Source: Dirofilaria immitis
Lineage: Eukaryota > Nematoda > Chromadorea > Rhabditida > Onchocercidae
DNA length: 64,000 nt
Assembly (NCBI GenBank): GCA_024305405.1
Contig: JAKNDB010000064.1
Span: 1,054,001 to 1,118,000, forward strand
Reading direction: 5' to 3'
Part shown: one piece after another, positions 16,341-27,400 of the stretch
How the letters are laid out: the number at the start of each line of letters is the position of its first letter
Numbering within the stretch: position 1 is the stretch's first letter
Translations under genes and position numbers: made by a program
Notes under the pieces: model-generated
The model's input: the letters and a program-made list of their open reading frames with translations, nothing else
What the model was told of the DNA's origin: nothing
The model's database searches: none

Positions 16341-16736
16341 GTAATTATCATCAATATTACAAGCTAATAACCCCATTTCATAAAATTCACATCGAAACAA
16401 TTAGTAATGTATTTACCGGTTGAAGTGTGCTGCAAACATAACCGGTAAATACACTGCTGCAAACACAACCGGTAAATACACTGCTGCAAACACAACCGGT
16501 AAATACACTGCTGCAAACACAACCGGTAAATACACTGCTGCAAACACAACCGGTAAATACACTGCTGCAAACACAACCGGTAAATATACTGCTGCAAACA
16601 CAACCGGTAAATACACTGCTGCAAACACAACCGGTAAATACACTGCTGCAAACACAACCGGTAAATACATTACTAATTGTTTCGATGTGAATTTTATGAA
16701 ATGGGGTTATTAGCTTGTAATATTGATGATAATTAC
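16341..16736. mobile_element. TIR-flanked element (MITE-like) carrying a minisatellite
   Basis: The segment is bounded by perfect 82-bp terminal inverted repeats: 16341-16422 (starting GTAATTATCATCAATATTAC) and its reverse complement 16655-16736. The interior is almost entirely a 27-bp minisatellite whose units begin with the ACCGGT-containing end of the TIR. There is no transposase, so if mobile it is non-autonomous. No clear target-site duplication is visible at the ends. It lies immediately 3' of a collagen gene. Confidence 0.85.
16437..16660. repeat. 27-bp minisatellite, about eight units
   Basis: The unit AACCGGTAAATACACTGCTG followed by CAAACAC is repeated about eight times with very few changes (one C to T near 16588). 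Because 27 is divisible by three and the unit lacks stops in several frames, the array gives nine-residue repeat ORFs on both strands. These are by-products of the repeat and not evidence of a protein. ACCGGT is palindromic. Confidence 0.95.
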
Positions 16737-16819
16737 AAATACGAAATTTCTAAACTTTTTAATCACTTGCAATTTTCTAAATTCTCACAAACATTCTCAT
16801 TGCATGATAAAACAAATAA

Positions 16820-17715
16820 TCAATTGAAACTTTTGCAGCACACTTGAAGCAGTATATCATTGTTCATTACTAGTGGTTGCATCATTTTTCCGTAATTAGA
16901 ATTCGGTACGAATCCATTACGACAGTTATCCACTATTACGAAACACGAGCCATCATCGCCTAGACCTGCAAACGTTTATTTCAATAAAATTGTGCCAAAA
17001 ATACTTTTATTTATTTTATACTTTCATTAATTTATTTGTTTAAACTATTGCATTTTAGCAATATAGAAATTACAAATATTTATTCAAAGAAAATATCTCC
17101 TGCATTACCTGATGGCCTTTGAGCTCCTTCTAGTCCTGGTAAACCTACTAGTCCTGGAAGTTCTGGTGGACCTTCTGGTCCTGCAGCTCCTTTTTTCCTT
17201 GTGGTCCTCTAGGCCCTTGTGGTCCTTCTGGTCCTCGTTTCCATTTTATTCCTAGAAAAAAAATTTATGTGTATTATGGATTTCTCTGAAAACATTTGAC
17301 TTGTCACTGAGAACTATTAAAAGAATTATTTGTACATTGAACTATATGAATATATATTTTAAAATTGTCATTACAAGATTTCAATCTATGATCTATTGAT
17401 ACCTATATGCATATAAATTTATACATTCACCTTGATTTTGATTGCGGTATACAGTTTGACTTTCCAGGTATACAGTTTGACTTTTCAGCATCTCGTCCAA
17501 TTGCTGAAAATGTAAAATTCTGTAAAATCAAATAGTGAAAGATAAATATTTGCAAGATAAAAATTAATTCATTGCATCTATTTTTCCATAGAATTATTTC
17601 TTACCTGTATGATGATTTTTAACATTTTCCAAATATTTTTTTTTTTAACACCTTGCATCTCCAGGATTAATATATTTCTTCTTTGAAGGTTAATCACTAT
17701 TACCATTACTAATAC
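16820..17715 (-). CDS. Short cuticle-type collagen (start uncertain)
   Basis: Exons on the minus strand, in order: one ending at 17605 (open upstream to about 17715, start unknown), 17431-17503, 17109-17251 and 16820-16965 (stop TGA 16822-16820). Phases agree once a T-run at 17191-17196 gets one more base. The predicted protein has a polar N-terminal part, a basic junction (KWKRGPEG), about 16 Gly-X-Y triplets, then GDDGSC and a C-terminal tail with two cysteine clusters. Two triplets have lost glycine (Glu in GPPELP, Arg in AQRPSG). Exon 2 contains a 21-bp tandem duplication encoding SQTVY twice. The collagen domain is much shorter than usual for nematode cuticle collagens, so this could be a minor collagen or a decaying gene. 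Confidence 0.7.
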
Positions 17716-17900
17716 CATTAATAATTAATAATAATAATTAATGATAATAAAAATAATGCTAATAATAAATAGTAATAATAATAACTGATGATAGTAATAA
17801 TAATAATAAAAATAATAATAAATGATAATCATAGTATCAATAATAATAATTATAAATATCATTATTATTGCCATCAATATTTTATTATTGCTATTGTGAT
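17690..17900. repeat. Degenerate AAT/ATA microsatellite
   Basis: A 200-bp tract composed largely of TAA, TAAT and related units. It produces a spurious minus-strand ORF of Ile/Tyr/Leu runs. It lies upstream of the collagen coding exons. Confidence 0.85.
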
Positions 17901-17945
17901 ATTTGTTCACTAAAAACTTCTGTAGAGTCATTAATTTATTGTTTA

Positions 17946-18135
17946 TAGGATGATAATTACAAATACGAAACTTGTCAATTCTAAAATGGTTACATTTTGT
18001 AAATTATTGATAATATCACTTTGCATATTCACTATAGCTGTATTCCATGGTCGTTACTACTTCATCCATTACTACTTCATTCACCAAATACACGAATTAT
18101 AATGAATATTTTCGAATTCATTCCTTGACTTATGT
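17946..18135. repeat. Partial copy of the flank of the TIR element
   Basis: GATGATAATTACAAATACGA occurs here and at 16725-16744, where it spans the right end of the TIR element and its outer flank. The following hundred bases are weakly alike in both places. This may mark an old duplication of the collagen 3' region. The similarity fades quickly. Confidence 0.4.
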
Positions 18136-18835
18136 CATTGGGTTTATGATTTGGTTTGTATCCTAGATTGAAATGAAGAAAAAGAAAAAAATCAAATAGA
18201 TCTTATTTAATTGTATCCAATTTATTATTTTCTTTTATCAATCTAATAGCGTTCAATTTTAATTTTTCATGTAGTTAATCATTTAATGAAGAATATTATC
18301 GTAACATATATATATATATATATCGATTGTATCGTATGAAAATTTTTGCATTAAATTCATAAACATTGTACCAAACTTGTACGATTTTCAAAAGCATTAT
18401 AATTAATTGATTTTCTATTAATGCTAGTATTTTACTATTACTGTTGAAAATTTGAATTTCTCATATCATCTTATTTTGTACTGATGATTTTACATCTTTG
18501 CAAATATCTCATCAATAAGCAAATATTGTACTTATTATATAATCAGATGAGAAGCAAATTGTCATCATTGAGATACCGTAAACCTAATAAAAATAGCTTT
18601 CATTATATTGAAGCAAGTTTTGAAAAAAAAAAAAATACTATAAAGTGTATAAAGATTACAAAATCCTTCATTGCTTGATTAAATTGAATCGAACAAAATG
18701 TTATGAAAATTAGAACTGCAAGCAAATACATGTTTAAAAGATTGATTTATTATTTAATCTCTACCATTTAAATCTCCTGATATTATCTATTCTATCTGTA
18801 TCATCTTTTCAAAAAGAAAGCAAGAAAAAAAAAAC
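18136..18835. other. AT-rich spacer with a (TA)n tract
   Basis: Contains a TA dinucleotide run at about 18306-18322 and A-runs near 18625. No coding or RNA feature recognised. Confidence 0.4.
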
Positions 18836-18837
18836 GA

Positions 18838-19275
18838 TCGAAATTCCAAATCAACTTGCTGATACATAACCAATCATTTAACAACTACATCAATGTTGTG
18901 TTGTTTATTTTCCTATACAAAATTTATCATATCATTTATGAATATATTTGTATTAATATGCATTAATTAATCGTTTTGTTAGTATTAAAAATGTAAAATT
19001 GCAAATCCGTAATATGATTAAATATTTTATTTCGATTTGTTTATGGACAAAAATTTTTGAATACAGAAATATTAGGTTTCCGGAATAATTTTAAATAATA
19101 AATGAGTTTTTAGAAATATAAAGTTTAAGTATAATCTCGTCTAAATATAATTTTTAAAAATATTAAATTTAAATATAATGTATTTGTTATTACTATTTGA
19201 CATTTAAATAGACTTTACAAGTAATTATAAAGATAATTCTAACCATTTGTATTAAAAGATTTGTTTTTCACAATA
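18838..19275. repeat. Long direct repeat, copy 1
   Basis: Pairs with 20007-20532 in the same orientation. Shared blocks include CAACTTGCTGATAC, TTAATATGCATTAA, AAATCCGTAATATGATTAAA, TTTTATTTCGATTTGTTTAT and ATTAGGTTTCCGGAATAATT. The distal part (AATTATAAAGATAATTCTAA) is also shared. By-eye identity is high in the core. The spacing of about 730 bp between copies could suit LTRs of a small non-autonomous element or a dispersed repeat that duplicated locally. Confidence 0.85.
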
Positions 19276-20006
19276 AACCATCAAAATTTTTATCATCAAA
19301 TTTTTCTTTAAATAATTTATACTTTAAAGTAATAAATGTAAAAGTACTAATTGATAGTATTGTAATCATATTATGATATAATCACATTATGTTATAATAT
19401 TCAAAAATTAAGCATAATTATTATCTAATATTCAATATATCATGGGTCATCCAATAAAATTGTATATATTAAAAAAAAAAAAAAAAGCGACTATTGGTTA
19501 AGCATTTTCATGATCTACTACACAGAATTATTTTTAAATAACTCAAAATACATCTACTTTTAATTCTTGTTTTCTTTCATCTATCACTAATGAATATTCA
19601 TTAAACGATAATTTTTTAGGATTCTATTATACATTGTTATATTAGCAAATAATGGTGGACAAAAAGCAAACATAAAATACAATAATCTTGATATTTGATT
19701 TAGTTGAACCCATAATCTAAAATATTATATATCGTTGTTTCAGGATTTCATAACTATTTCTTTCGAATGATCAGAGAAGTATTTGAAAAGTGAATTGTTT
19801 TGTCTTCTCATAATAGAATATATGCTAACATAGCAAATCTTTTTTTTTTTTATTAAGCGGTTAATTAGACTAGATCGATGTAATATTTGGCACCTTATCA
19901 TTATTCTCTATGCTACAATCAAAGTAAATCAGATGCTGTAAAAATAATGTTAAGCTTGCGAAGTTTAATTTAATGGGACTTTGAAATGAGTGAAATCGTT
20001 TTTATC

Positions 20007-20532
20007 CAAATTAACTTGCTGATACGTAGCAAATCATTAACAACTACCACGATCTCGTTTATTTTACTATACAAAATTTACCATATTATTTGTAAATATA
20101 TTTGCATTAATATGCATTAACTAATTTCGTTGTTAGTATTAAAAATGTGAAAATACAAATCCGTAATATGATTAAATATTTTATTTCGATTTGTTTATGG
20201 ATAAAAATTTTTGAATACAGAAATATTAGGTTTCCGGAATAATTTTAAATAATAAACGAATTTTTAGAAAAAAATTTAAATATAATTGAATGTTTAAATT
20301 TTGAAATTGTTTATGTGATTGCAAAATTTAACAATTAGATGATATATTGCATTTAAAAAATATGACAAAGGTATATTATCCCTTATAATGTCGTATAAAT
20401 ATAATTATTAGAATTACTAAATTTAAATATAATGTATTTGTTATTGTTATTTGACATTTAAATAAACTTTATAAGTAATTATAAAGATAATTCTAACCAT
20501 TTATATTAAATGATTTCTTTTTCACAATAGTA
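20007..20532. repeat. Long direct repeat, copy 2
   Basis: Second copy of the repeat at 18838-19275. It carries about 90-110 bp of extra sequence near 20283-20400 that copy 1 lacks. No coding sequence lies inside either copy or between them. Confidence 0.85.
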
Positions 20533-22104
20533 AGCAGATTTGAAATTGAAAGAATTAATATAGAATTAGAGATACTAGCGAAAAAAATATGAAACTATTA
20601 ATCCTTTCCTTTAGCTAATTAACCAAAGGAAGAAGAATCTCTCTGGACAGACATAAGTCAACGAAGAAACGAATTGATGAAAAAGGTCAAAATTCTGACT
20701 ATTTCAAGAGAAGTTACTTATTAAACAAGATGTAATCAAACAAAATTCGTTTCATTACTGTATTCTTTCGAAAATTTATGAATTCTTTCAGTCAGGAATA
20801 TCGGAATAATCAAAATATTTTATAATATAAGTATATCAAGATAATTAAGATATTTTTATATTATATCAATTTTTTCGAAAATAAAAGATAATATAAAATT
20901 ATCTTCTTCATATTTTTAACGATAATAAATTATCTAATTATCAAATTTTGCAACAATCATGTAAACAACTTCAAAAATTATCAATTATTTTATCAGTTTT
21001 ACAATCGTATGCATTTGTTAATATTTGTGGTTATAATTTTGAAAGATTACTATGAAAAATATTTTTATCATCAATTATCTTATCAATTTTATAATCATAT
21101 AAATATTTGCAAATTCTGGAAAATTTATAATATTCTGGAAAATTGTAAACATCATCACTACTATAAAAACAATTTATTCATTGTAAAAGGGCACTTCTTC
21201 TTTCTTGAATAATAGTTGCATTGCTATTATTTCAAATCTTCATTATATCATTATCTTTAGTCAATCAAAGCATTAATAAAAATAAAAAAAAAAAAAAAAC
21301 TATCGTAACGTGTTCGCACTATAATAGTTATAATAATACTTAGTGAAGTGTTTCTTATACTTCTTCAATTAAATTACCCATGTTTACTCATTTTCACGCA
21401 ACATAAAAAACAAAATCCTTCTTTTCAATTAATACCTATTGTGTATAACGAAAAGTAGTCTAATTATTAGAAAAATTTCAATCCTCTAATTTTTAACATA
21501 ATTTTCAGAGATTTGAATATTGCATTTTCTAATCCTCCTGTACAAACATCTTGGCACTGTTTTTTTTTTTTTTTCATCCCATAAAATAATGCTTGTACTA
21601 GTCATACATTTCCTAATTTTTGTGTCACAATACTCAGCATTATCAAAATCTGTTAGTACTCCTTTGCCATCGTATAAGGGAAACAATTTTAAAACGAAAC
21701 TTACTAATTAAATGGATAATAAGTAACGATGTGCATAGCTGAATAGAGGTTAAATATCAATCGATCATTAATCATATCATTATTGTATAGGTGAGAGAAT
21801 GTAGATGAAAAATAACCATCATATCAGAAATAACAGATAGCGATCATTTAAAAAATGCTTTAGTGCAAATGGTTCATGTGATGTTGTGCTACATTTGATC
21901 GCTAGGATCTGTATATGGTTTCGAGTATAAACTACTACATTGATCTACCTAAAATTTTCATTACAATTCCAATTTTGTTGCATTTAAAAAGAAATACAAG
22001 ATATCCATCTTTAAACATCCTCCGCTGCTGTTATTGCTTGAATTTTTGTAGCATTTATATTAACTTATGTAATTCTTCGAAATGCAGAATTTTTTTCAAT
22101 ATTT
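20533..22104. other. AT-rich stretch, no gene seen
   Basis: Only low-complexity ORFs. The block around 20790-20910 is similar to 63670-63780 (shared pattern ATTTTATAATATAAGTATAT and AAGATATTTTTATAT), so it belongs to another dispersed repeat family. Confidence 0.4.
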
Positions 22105-22450
22105 CTCTCAGCTAAATAGTGGAAGTATTATATAATGTGAAAATGAATATTAAGAAAATTGGTATATATTTCTTTTTGTACCATTCTCAATAGTACTTGT
22201 AAATACGCAGAATCTTGAAATTGCTGAACATAACTTTTCTATTAATAAGCTTATTTTGTAATACAAACAATTTCTGTTGAAATTGTTTTCTCGTCTTCTG
22301 CATAAAAATAATGAAATTTAAAATTTTTTAGAAACATCTCTTGTAAATGAATTGGATTAATAAATTTTTGTTAGTAAAAGAAAAGCAAAAGTGTTAAAAA
22401 AATTTTTTTTTTTTTTTTTTAAGGAATAATCAAATTACCTAATAGCGAAA
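22105..22450. repeat. Dispersed repeat, copy 2 (partner at 9640-9962)
   Basis: Same orientation and block order as 9640-9962, ending in an AAAATTACCTAATAGCGA-like block that corresponds to the junction with BEL/Pao coding remnants in copy 1. No such remnants follow here. Confidence 0.65.
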
Positions 22451-24497
22451 TGATTACAAATCAAAAATTTTTCATAGATATAACTAAGAAAAACTAATCA
22501 TAGCGTAATTAATAGTAGACAGTTGAGTCATTTTCAAAATAGCAAAATTCTCCCAATATCGCTAATTAAGAAGGTTGGAAAAAAAAAAAAAACTGAAAAG
22601 CTAATGATTTATTGTTTTTTTTTTTCTTTATAGTAAAAAATAATTTATGATTTTTTAAATTTGTAGACGAACTATTGCAATGCACCTATCTTCATTTTAA
22701 CGTTTGTTCATCGCTATTAGCAGCATATTGCTATATCATATCATGAAATAGGAAAAATAAATTATATTGCGATTGTCAATTTATTTAATAAAAACTACTT
22801 TACAACTTTATTATTATTATCAAGTTTATTATTATCAATTATTTCACTATTTCCAAATAAATTATATCTAAATTATTTATTCTTTCAATCAAAACAAGAA
22901 CTTCAGTTCTTGTTTTGTTTAATGTTTTCCAATTCATTTGTGTTATTATCTGATGTCTATAATGCGCATTGTAGGAACATAATATTTTATGAAATTAACT
23001 CTTCGGTCTTCAAGTGAGGTAATTCGTTGCATCAGGTACAATAATTATTTTTTTGTTTTCTTAAGCAGCCAAATAAGCGAAAGCATCTTAGTTTTTGGTT
23101 GAAAGGAAAATTCTATTCTGTTTAGTATTTTTATGATTACATATTTATTATTTTTTATAAACACAAAAATATCAATGGATAAAAATGATGTAATGTAATT
23201 GTGAAAATTCCACAGATTTTATATTTGATATCTAACAAAATAGATATCCAACTATTAAATGACGAAATAGGACAACTATTAAATGAAAGTTGTTCTTTCA
23301 GACTTTTTTTTTTTTTTTGATTAAATATAGATAATGCTTCTACCTTTTCTTAAGACGATATTAAAACGTATATCAGGTGATTAATGCAACTAGAAGATAT
23401 CGAAATGATAACAACATAATCAAATATGATGTCGTAAATAGAATATTGAAATTATTCTCAACAAAGTTTCATAGATGCTATCAATGCTACATTGTATTCT
23501 GCTTTTAGTCGTAATGCCTGAAATTATAAATATATATATATATATAAGAATGTTTTGAATTGATAAAATCAAAATTAAATTTATGTAAAACATTCTCTCG
23601 AATCTATCGATTTTCGATCTTATATTCCTATAATGACATTAAAAATGTCGAAAGCACAATAAAGAAATAACTGTAATTTTTCAATCAGTTTTTAATGAAG
23701 GATATTAATAGAAATCAAATTAGCGAGCAAAATTTTTTCTTCGACTACTAATCTTACTGTAAAGCAATTTTAAACGATGCAAGTTATGGTACTAAATAAT
23801 TTGAAACGTTTATGATAATTTTTTATTTAAGAATCGAAAATTAGTGTAAGAATTTAATTAGGGAATGATAGCTTTCATATTCTTCTGAAGAGATTAGATT
23901 TGTAAATTAAAATTTTGCAAATTTTTAAATGATCAAATGCCAAATTTTGTAAATTCAAGCTTAGTGCAATAGGCTTAATTCAATCTTAATGTAATTTTTC
24001 TAAATGATACTGATAAAAAGTTGTTCAGTAAATCTAATCTCTTCAGAACAATATGAAAGCTATCATTTTTTCCGAATTATATCTATTGAGTTAAACAAAC
24101 CTATGATAATTTTTCAATACTGTAATTATTTTTTCTACTTTATCATCATATTATTGACAAATAACTATCATCTTTTTTTTTTTTTTTTATGCGACACGGT
24201 TCCTATTATTCTGCTTATGCCATTCATTCATATAATTTTTTTTTCTTTCCTCAGTACAAATAAATTTTCTCAAAATTATATGATAAATGATGATTGATAA
24301 CAAAATAATACGATATATAAGATATGTATCATATAGAATGAGCATAAATTACAAATTTGTTTGAAATGATGATTCTATAATCAATAAAAAAAAAAAATTA
24401 TGATATTATTCAGCGCTTCCTTCTTATGAACTAGCAATTCGTAATTTTTATATGTGCAAATATTTACAGATATACATATCATCATAATACTATAGCT
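22451..24497. other. AT-rich stretch, no gene seen
   Basis: Many A/T homopolymers and a (TA)n tract near 23531-23544. The segment around 23250-23350 resembles 6020-6100 (shared TTGATTAAATATAGATAA after a T-run), suggesting another fragment of the same repeat family. No supported gene. Confidence 0.4.
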
Positions 24498-27400
24498 CTA
24501 CGCTTTTTTTTTTTTTTTTACCTCTTTCTTGAAAACTTCATAATTTGTTTCCATTTCTCGTTGTATTGCTAATTCACGTAAGGCATCTAAGTTTTTTCCA
24601 CAGATTGCCATTTCTTTTCAGTATTTTTCATCTGAAATTTCTTCAAAATTAATTTATACAAATTTTCAAAATTTTATGCAATATAATTTTTTAGATGCCT
24701 AAGAAAGAATGACAAAACAATAATACTGCTAAATATTAGTATTATCAATTTTATACCAAATTTTGTTATAAGGATTAATCGAAAAAAAAAAAAAAAGAAG
24801 GGATCATATATGCATAAATATTAACTTCACAAATTAATTTCTTAAAAACTTTCAAAATTGTATTCATTAAAATACCTATATCCTTTCCTTTCAAAATTTC
24901 AAAATTAATCAGTATTTTCCTAACTTTTTATATATTCATCGTTTTTTCAAGTTTAAATTTCATTCGTTCTAATTCATCCATCAATTTCTGATAAAAACTG
25001 TTAATTTTGGCAATTCTTCTTCCAAAATTTTGCGACGATTTTCTAATTCCTAGAAATAAAAACACATTTTAATCACATTTATTTATACATGCAATCAGCT
25101 ACTGCAAAAACTGTTTAATTTCAGTAATAAACTTATTAATTTCATACCTGATGCTTCTGTTCCATATGCGATTTCAAATCATTAATACTTCCGAACATTT
25201 TCATCTTTTCATCTATTTCTTTTATTCGTTCACCGATTTGATTATTATCTGTTTTCAAATATTCTTCTAGCTTGTCCATTTCAACTAATTCTTTTTGTAA
25301 ATATACATACACTATAAATATTAAATATCAATTTATAATGACATCAATTTATTTTTGCTCTTTCGAAATTATTACTACCGCTATAGATTCTAGTTTTTGA
25401 AAAGAAAAGATGACAAATTTACAAATGATTTCAGAATTTAAGACTTCAGATTTCTAAGATTTCATAATCATTAATTCAAAACTTACATTCTTTCAGTGTT
25501 GACGCGGAAACATTTTCATTGATCCTCAATTCAGTAAGATCCAAATTAGTATTCTGAGAAGATAAGCATAAGTTAGTAATATTTGTTGAAATTAATGTTA
25601 ATATATGAATTATTTCAGTAGATATTTCATTGATCCGTAACTCCTCTTCCGCCATCAAATTGTCATATGAATTCAAAAATTCATCTATCTGCATTTCTTT
25701 CAGTTTAAGTTCTCGATATTTCTCGTTCTTTTCACCTGACAAAATTTGATATCGAATTTTTGCAAAATTTAAACCTAAATTATTGAATATGATGGTTACA
25801 AAAAAAAAATTAATGAAATAATAATGATAAAAGATAATTTGAATATATAGTTTATCTAATGATAGTTGATAATTTACCAGCTGCATTTTCCATCTCAATA
25901 TCAAATTCATGCGATTCTTCCATTAATTGTTCAATTTGTTCGTTAACATCATCTAATCTATAAATTAAAGCATCAAATGATTTTTTTATAAAATTTAATG
26001 GTGCATATTAAATTACAAATAGTCCAAGTCTTTTTCTTAACCAATAGTTACAAATATTATATTAATATGATTTGATAGTAACATTTAATATTAATAAGGT
26101 ACAAAATTGAAAATACGAATTTAAAAAAAAAAAAAATATCTATCCGGCAAATGATCATACTGCTTTTGTATCACATTGATTTCATCAGTTGTACGAATGA
26201 CTATTTGTAGCAAATGTTCACGCTGTTCATCTGGTGTACCTTCTGCATGAATTTCATCAACAATTATCAACTTTTTCTCTTCTAATTCCGCCAATTGTTC
26301 ATAAAGTACAGCTATAAGATAAAATGAATATTATTAAGCTTACAAGAGAAAAAAAAAAAAATTTAATTCAAGTTTTATTATTACTTTGGATAATGTTATA
26401 TCCTTCATTAATTATACTTATATGTGCGTTTGTTTACATGCATAAACAAATATGTATATCTTGTTTACTTGTATTTATATGTATATGTGTATATGTGTGT
26501 ATGTTTATATATATGTTTATGTATATATATCGTATATATATCTATGTGTACGTATATTTATTTAATAATTAGTTCATAAGAAAAAAAAAAGAAAAATCAG
26601 AAAAAACAAAAATTAAAAAAGCAAAATACGACAAAAATAAATAAGATATATCAAAAAAAAATATATATATATATATAAAATTAAATAATGAAAAACGCTA
26701 AACTTTTCAATCTAACGATAATAGAATCAAAAAAAAAAATAAAAACTTTTGGTTAGTTTATAAAAAAAAACTTTTAATATCGAAAAACAGTAAGATAATC
26801 TTCGGCTAAAAATATCAGGTCATTCAATAGATAATCTCGATGTATATTTTAAGATTTTTATTTTTATTTTGAAATGATTGATAAATATTTGAAACGAAAA
26901 GAAAAACTGAATCAATAATTTATTTTATATTTAAAAATTGTATAAATTTTGATAACTGTAATAAATTTCAAAATCATTGCTTCAAATGAAAATTCGATTT
27001 TCATAAATCAATTATATCTCAATATATCCATTCATAAATGGTATTGATCATTTAATTTTCTATTAAAACATACTAGCTTGCTGTTTGAGCGGAAATTTCG
27101 CCAAATGTTCATCAAACTGTTCCTTCTTTTGATTCAATTCATTTAGGACTTGCTGTTTCATCTGATATTCTTTCAATAATTCTTGGTTTTTCTTTTTAGT
27201 TCTTCATATGCATCATTAATTGCTGAATTCTAAATATGGGTAAAATAAATTTGAAATTATTGAGAAATAAATTTGTAGTGTTAAATATTGAAAAAGGAAA
27301 AGAAAAAGCAAGAAATTTTGTTTGAATTCAAAAGTATATATACCATCGAATGAAATATAGCATTATTTCGAGCTTTCTGTTCTTCAATTTCATTTTCAAT

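Noticed and set aside
16364..16713. Three overlapping ORFs of nine-residue repeats on both strands
   Set aside because: They are a consequence of a 27-bp stop-free tandem unit inside the TIR element; no start context or flanking exon supports a protein.
17725..17931. Minus-strand ORF rich in Ile and Tyr
   Set aside because: It is the translation of an AAT-type microsatellite.
26324..26572. Plus-strand hydrophobic ORF
   Set aside because: It lies in an IFT74 intron, is made of TA/TG repeats and has no features of a membrane protein beyond composition.
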